Shown here: positions 60,929-64,000 of the stretch, one piece after another
Numbering within the stretch: position 1 is the stretch's first letter
How the letters are laid out: each line of letters starts with the position of its first letter
Assembly (NCBI GenBank): GCA_903831085.1
Contig: CAIKWE010000044.1
Location: 62,001 to 126,000, forward strand
Reading direction: 5' to 3'
From: an uncultured Verrucomicrobiota bacterium
GTDB lineage: Bacteria > Verrucomicrobiota > Kiritimatiellia > Kiritimatiellales > Tichowtungiaceae
DNA: 64,000 nt
Notes under the pieces: generated by a model
The model's database searches: none
Told to the model about the DNA's origin: nothing
The model's input: only the letters and a program-made list of their open reading frames with translations
Program-made: the position numbers and the translations under genes

Positions 60929-63418
60929 TTAAAAAAGATCCATTTGCGAATCATCAGCTTTTTTACGCCGCGAACGGTGCTGGGCGATTTTCGGTGCGCC
61001 CTCGGCTTCGAATTCACCTTCTTCAAGGTTGTGCAGAATTTCCGTGGCCCGTTCGAGGACAGAGGCAGGCAGCCCGGCCAGCCGCGCGACGTGAATTCCG
61101 TAGCTCTTGTCGGCCGCGCCGGGAACAATCTTGCGCAGAAACGTAATCCGGTCTCCATGCTCCTTCACCAGCACATTGGCGTTCTGCACGCCCGGCATCG
61201 TCAGACTCAAGTCAGTCAGCTCATGATAATGCGTCGCAAACAGCGTCTTGGCCCGCACGGCCGGATTGGTGCAGAGAAACTCCGCGACGGACCACGCAAT
61301 ACTGATCCCGTCGAAGGTGCTGGTTCCGCGCCCGATCTCATCGAGCACGATCAGACTCTTCGGCGTCGCGTTATTCAGAATATTCGCCGTCTCCTGCATC
61401 TCTACCATAAATGTGCTGCGTCCGCGCGCCAGATCATCGCTGGCGCCGACGCGTGTGAAAACACGATCCACCAGTCCGATCTTCGCTTCGCTCGCCGGAA
61501 CAAACGAGCCGACGTGCGCCATAATTGTGATCAGCGCCACTTGCCGGATATACGTTGATTTACCCGCCATGTTCGGGCCGGTAATCACGATCAGCTGATG
61601 ATCGGAACAGTTGAGCGTTGTGTCATTCGGCACAAATCGTTCGGCGTCCGGCATCTGCTCGACCACCGCATGGCGACCGTCACGAATAATCAGTTCGTCG
61701 CCGTCGCTCATCGCGGGACGCACATAGCGGCGCGTCAGCGCGTTTTCAGCGAACGCCGCCAGCACGTCGGCTTCGGCGACGGCGCGCGCGTTGCGCTGAA
61801 TTTCATCAATGTGTTTCACCACCTCATCGCGGATCTGCGCGAATAATTCAAATTCGAGCGCGACGGCCCGTTCCTGCGCTCCGAGAATTTTATTTTCGTA
61901 TTCTTTCAGCTCCGGCGTGATGAACCGCTCGGCGTTCGTCATCGTCTGCTTGCGGGTATAGGTTTCCGGCACCATCGCAAGATTGCTGTTGGTGATCTCA
62001 ATAAAATATCCGAACACCTGATTGAAGCGCACCTTGAGCGACTTGATGCCGGTGCGTTCCTGTTCCGATGCTTGGAATTCCGCCAGCCACTGCTTGCCTT
62101 TACCGGCCGCGTCGCGCAACTCGTCCAGCTCCGCCGAAAAGCCGCGCCGGATCATGCCGCCTTCTTTAGTCGAAACGGCGGGTTCGTCGTCGATCGCCTC
62201 ATCGATCATTCTTCCAATGCTCGGAAGTTCGGTCAGCGATTTTTCCAAGGCCTGTAAATTTTTATTTTCCGACAGCAGTTTTTTTAGCTTCGGCAGTTGA
62301 TCAAGCGATTCGCCGACGGCGCGCAGGTCGCGGGCATTGCCGCCGCCCGAGCCGAGCCGCGACATCATCCGCTCAAGGTCGCGCATTTCGCCGAGCAGTT
62401 CGCGTGTCTGCGCCAGGAGAGTTCGGTTTCCTGTGAAAGCCTGCACGGCGTCGAGCCGCGCGTTAATAGAGGAGAGGTCGCTCAGCGGACGGACAATCCA
62501 GTCGCGGAGCATCCGCGCGCCCATCGCCGTCTTTGTCGTGTCCAGCACCGAAAGAAGCGTCGACTTCGGGCCCTGCCGCGCCGGATTGAGCGGCGCGACC
62601 AGTTCAAGATTCATCACCGTCGTTTCGTCGAGCAGCAGATAGTCGTCCGGATTTTTTACCTGAATGCGGCGGACGTGCGCGAGATTGCGGCGCAGTCCGG
62701 TGTTTACATAATAAAGCACCGCGCCCGCCGCGCGCAGACCGAGCGGCGAATTTTCGCAGCCGAACCCTTTCAGCGAATGCACTTTGAAATGGCGCAGCAG
62801 AACGTCTTCGGCGCTGGCGGACTCAAACGTCCAGTCTTCACAAACGGTTTTGAGCGTGTTTCCAAGGATTGGAAGAACCGCGTCGTCCTCCGCCGCGGCC
62901 TCGGCGATGATGCATTCCTGCGGCGCGTAGCGCGCCAGATTGCCGGAAAGCGATTCCGCGCTGTTCGACTCTTCAATCCAGAACGCGCCGGTCGAGAGAT
63001 CGAGCATCGCGAGGCCGAAACGGTCGCCGTCGCGGACGAGGCCTGCCAGATAATTGTTCTTTGTGCGGTCGAGCGCGGTTTCGTCGAGAATGGTTCCGGG
63101 CGTCACCACGCGGGTGATTTCGCGCTTCACAATTCCTTTGGCGGCGGCGGGATCTTCAACCTGCTCGCAGATGGCGACTTTTTTGCCCGCCGCAATCAGC
63201 TGGGCGAGATAGCCTTCGGCCGCGTGATAAGGCACGCCGCACATCGGCACGTCGTGGCGTTTGGTCAGCGTAATGTCGAGAATTCGCGCCGCTTCTTTGG
63301 CGTCCTCCATAAACATTTCGTAAAAATCGCCGAGGCGGAAGAAGAGCAGGGTGTTTTCGGGCAGTTCGCGGCGAATGCGCCGGTACTGATCCATCATCGG
63401 TGTGCTCTTGTCTGCCAT
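60929..63418 (-). CDS. mutS: DNA mismatch repair protein MutS
   Basis: Recognises mismatches and starts repair. Mismatch-reading FYEMF motif in FRLGDFYEMFMEDA, connector and lever domains, then the ATPase: GPNMAGKSTYIRQVALI (Walker A), DEIGRGTSTFDGISIAW (Walker B), ATHYHELTDL, and the C-terminal helix-turn-helix KSYGIHVARLAGLP. ATG 63418 gives 829 aa, near the normal size. Four palindrome copies (62063, 62212, 62243, 62860) are in frame, three in the lever/clamp helices within 195 bp. Confidence 0.96.
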   Translation of the reverse strand: MADKSTPMMDQYRRIRRELPENTLLFFRLGDFYEMFMEDAKEAARILDITLTKRHDVPMCGVPYHAAEGYLAQLIAAGKKVAICEQVEDPAAAKGIVKREITRVVTPGTILDETALDRTKNNYLAGLVRDGDRFGLAMLDLSTGAFWIEESNSAESLSGNLARYAPQECIIAEAAAEDDAVLPILGNTLKTVCEDWTFESASAEDVLLRHFKVHSLKGFGCENSPLGLRAAGAVLYYVNTGLRRNLAHVRRIQVKNPDDYLLLDETTVMNLELVAPLNPARQGPKSTLLSVLDTTKTAMGARMLRDWIVRPLSDLSSINARLDAVQAFTGNRTLLAQTRELLGEMRDLERMMSRLGSGGGNARDLRAVGESLDQLPKLKKLLSENKNLQALEKSLTELPSIGRMIDEAIDDEPAVSTKEGGMIRRGFSAELDELRDAAGKGKQWLAEFQASEQERTGIKSLKVRFNQVFGYFIEITNSNLAMVPETYTRKQTMTNAERFITPELKEYENKILGAQERAVALEFELFAQIRDEVVKHIDEIQRNARAVAEADVLAAFAENALTRRYVRPAMSDGDELIIRDGRHAVVEQMPDAERFVPNDTTLNCSDHQLIVITGPNMAGKSTYIRQVALITIMAHVGSFVPASEAKIGLVDRVFTRVGASDDLARGRSTFMVEMQETANILNNATPKSLIVLDEIGRGTSTFDGISIAWSVAEFLCTNPAVRAKTLFATHYHELTDLSLTMPGVQNANVLVKEHGDRITFLRKIVPGAADKSYGIHVARLAGLPASVLERATEILHNLEEGEFEAEGAPKIAQHRSRRKKADDSQMDLF
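62860..62874. repeat. TTCCAA-N3-TTGGAA palindrome, perfect
   Basis: Centre GGA. In mutS as L-P-I-L-G, the minority reading phase. Confidence 0.85.
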
Positions 63419-63444
63419 AGACCGCACAAGCTAACAAAGCACGC

Positions 63445-63482
63445 TTCCGATGTCTGGAACAATTTTTTCCCAATGTTTGGAA
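63445..63482. repeat. Palindrome pair between mutS and the EF-G-like gene
   Basis: TTCCGATGTCTGGAA (63445-63459) and TCCCAATGTTTGGAA (63468-63482), one or two changes each, in the 170-bp divergent spacer. Confidence 0.65.
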
Positions 63483-63588
63483 AATTAATTGCGACCATTT
63501 GCAAAGCCGTGTACCTTGGCATCCTCATGCGCCGCGTTTTGCGCGGAGCCGGTTTTGACTTAAAAAATTAAATCCAAGGAGAGTTGCG

Positions 63589-64000
63589 ATGAAGGGTATT
63601 CCGATCTCAGGTGTCCGCAATTTTGCACTGATGGGCCACACGGGCAGCGGCAAGACGTCTTTGCTGGATGTGATGCTCAATATCCTTGGAACCAATGAAC
63701 GCGTCGGCTCGGTGGACGACAAGAGCAGTATGGCCGACTGGACGCCCGAAGAGCAGGAGCACGAAATCTCCATCTGGGCGAAACCCTTCGACGGCGTTTA
63801 CACCGCCGCCAGCGGCAAACAGCGCCGCTTCGTAGTTCTGGACACTCCCGGCTACGCCGACTTTATCGGCCAGCTCATGGCCGCCGCGGAAATCACCGAC
63901 GCCGGACTGATTGTGGTGGATGCCATCTCCGGTATTCAGGTTGGCACCAGCCGCGCATGGAAGGTCTGCGAAAAACGCAACCTGCCGCGCGGTATTGTCA
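63589..64000 (+). CDS. Elongation factor G-like GTPase (3'-partial)
   Basis: First 137 residues of a translational GTPase, cut by the window end. P-loop GHTGSGKT (residues 16-23), a switch-I region with GSVDDKSSMADWTPEEQE and HEISI, and the DTPGYADF switch-II motif followed by GLIVVDAISGIQVGT. Canonical EF-G has GHIDAGKT and RGITI, so this belongs with the EF-G-like/FusA2 group rather than the main factor. Shine-Dalgarno AGGAG (63577-63581) is seven bases before ATG 63589. Confidence 0.9.
   Translation, partial: MKGIPISGVRNFALMGHTGSGKTSLLDVMLNILGTNERVGSVDDKSSMADWTPEEQEHEISIWAKPFDGVYTAASGKQRRFVVLDTPGYADFIGQLMAAAEITDAGLIVVDAISGIQVGTSRAWKVCEKRNLPRGIV

Noticed and set aside
857..63482. Palindromes as a CRISPR array or restriction site
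   Set aside because: Spacing is irregular from tens of bases to many kilobases, and copies lie inside genes. Each copy contains CCA-N5-TGG, a known restriction recognition word, but the fixed outer and inner bases exceed that word.
62297..63571. 424-residue plus-strand frame opposite mutS
   Set aside because: Antisense shadow of a well-supported MutS frame; composition arginine/histidine-rich with no family motif.

Overview
The window looks like a chromosomal segment of a Gram-negative bacterium of the PVC group, most likely Kiritimatiellota/Verrucomicrobia-like. Evidence: an outer membrane (Tol-Pal, TonB receptor, TolC/RND, porin), a bacterial V-type ATPase operon of the spirochaete/Chlamydia/Bacteroidetes layout, a polymorphic beta-helix surface protein with a calcium-type D-x-D-x-D linker, and moderately high GC. 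This placement is inference; no 16S rRNA is present. I see no prophage, insertion sequence or CRISPR array. Coding density is high and no gene-free stretch exceeds about 250 bp.

Layout. 0-5 kb: end of a beta-helix surface protein, a YgiQ radical SAM protein and PtsP (nitrogen-type enzyme I). 5.3-8 kb: nitrogen uptake operon (Amt transporter, P-II protein, porin-like protein) behind a sigma-54-type promoter. 8-15.7 kb: RdgB, tRNA-Leu(GAG), Hsp20, a TonB-dependent receptor, IlvD, a nitroreductase-like protein, a ferritin-VIT1 fusion and a radical SAM protein. 15.7-24.3 kb: membrane-bound spermidine-synthase-like protein, an HrpB helicase gene broken at a run of seven A, RsmB, a Sel1-repeat protein, a ferredoxin and a methyltransferase. 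24.4-30.9 kb: rpmH-rnpA-yidD-yidC, a glycine-zipper lipoprotein, GlgX and an RlmD-type methyltransferase. 31-32.5 kb: two tandem secreted paralogues made of an exact 17-residue repeat that I cannot assign to a family. 32.7-40.6 kb: SMC, then TolC-like and RND efflux genes without an adaptor gene. 40.7-47.8 kb: V-ATPase operon (E, DUF2764, A, B, D, I, K). 47.9-52.5 kb: PheS, 6-phosphofructokinase, Nnr, PdxJ. 52.4-57.5 kb: tolQ-tolR-tolA-tolB-pal followed by a degenerate GGDEF protein on the minus strand. 57.6-64 kb: a GH10-like secreted hydrolase, a membrane/TPR protein, MutS and the start of an EF-G-like GTPase.

The most striking signal is a short dispersed palindrome, TTCCAA-NNN-TTGGAA. I count by eye about 43 copies with at most two mismatches, 13 of them perfect. 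They lie in spacers and inside genes, where they are read in frame mostly as F-Q-x-L-E. Copies are absent from the efflux/V-ATPase block (34.8-47.8 kb). This, the 17-residue repeat proteins, the hrpB slippery site and two sigma-54-type promoters are the main points for follow-up.
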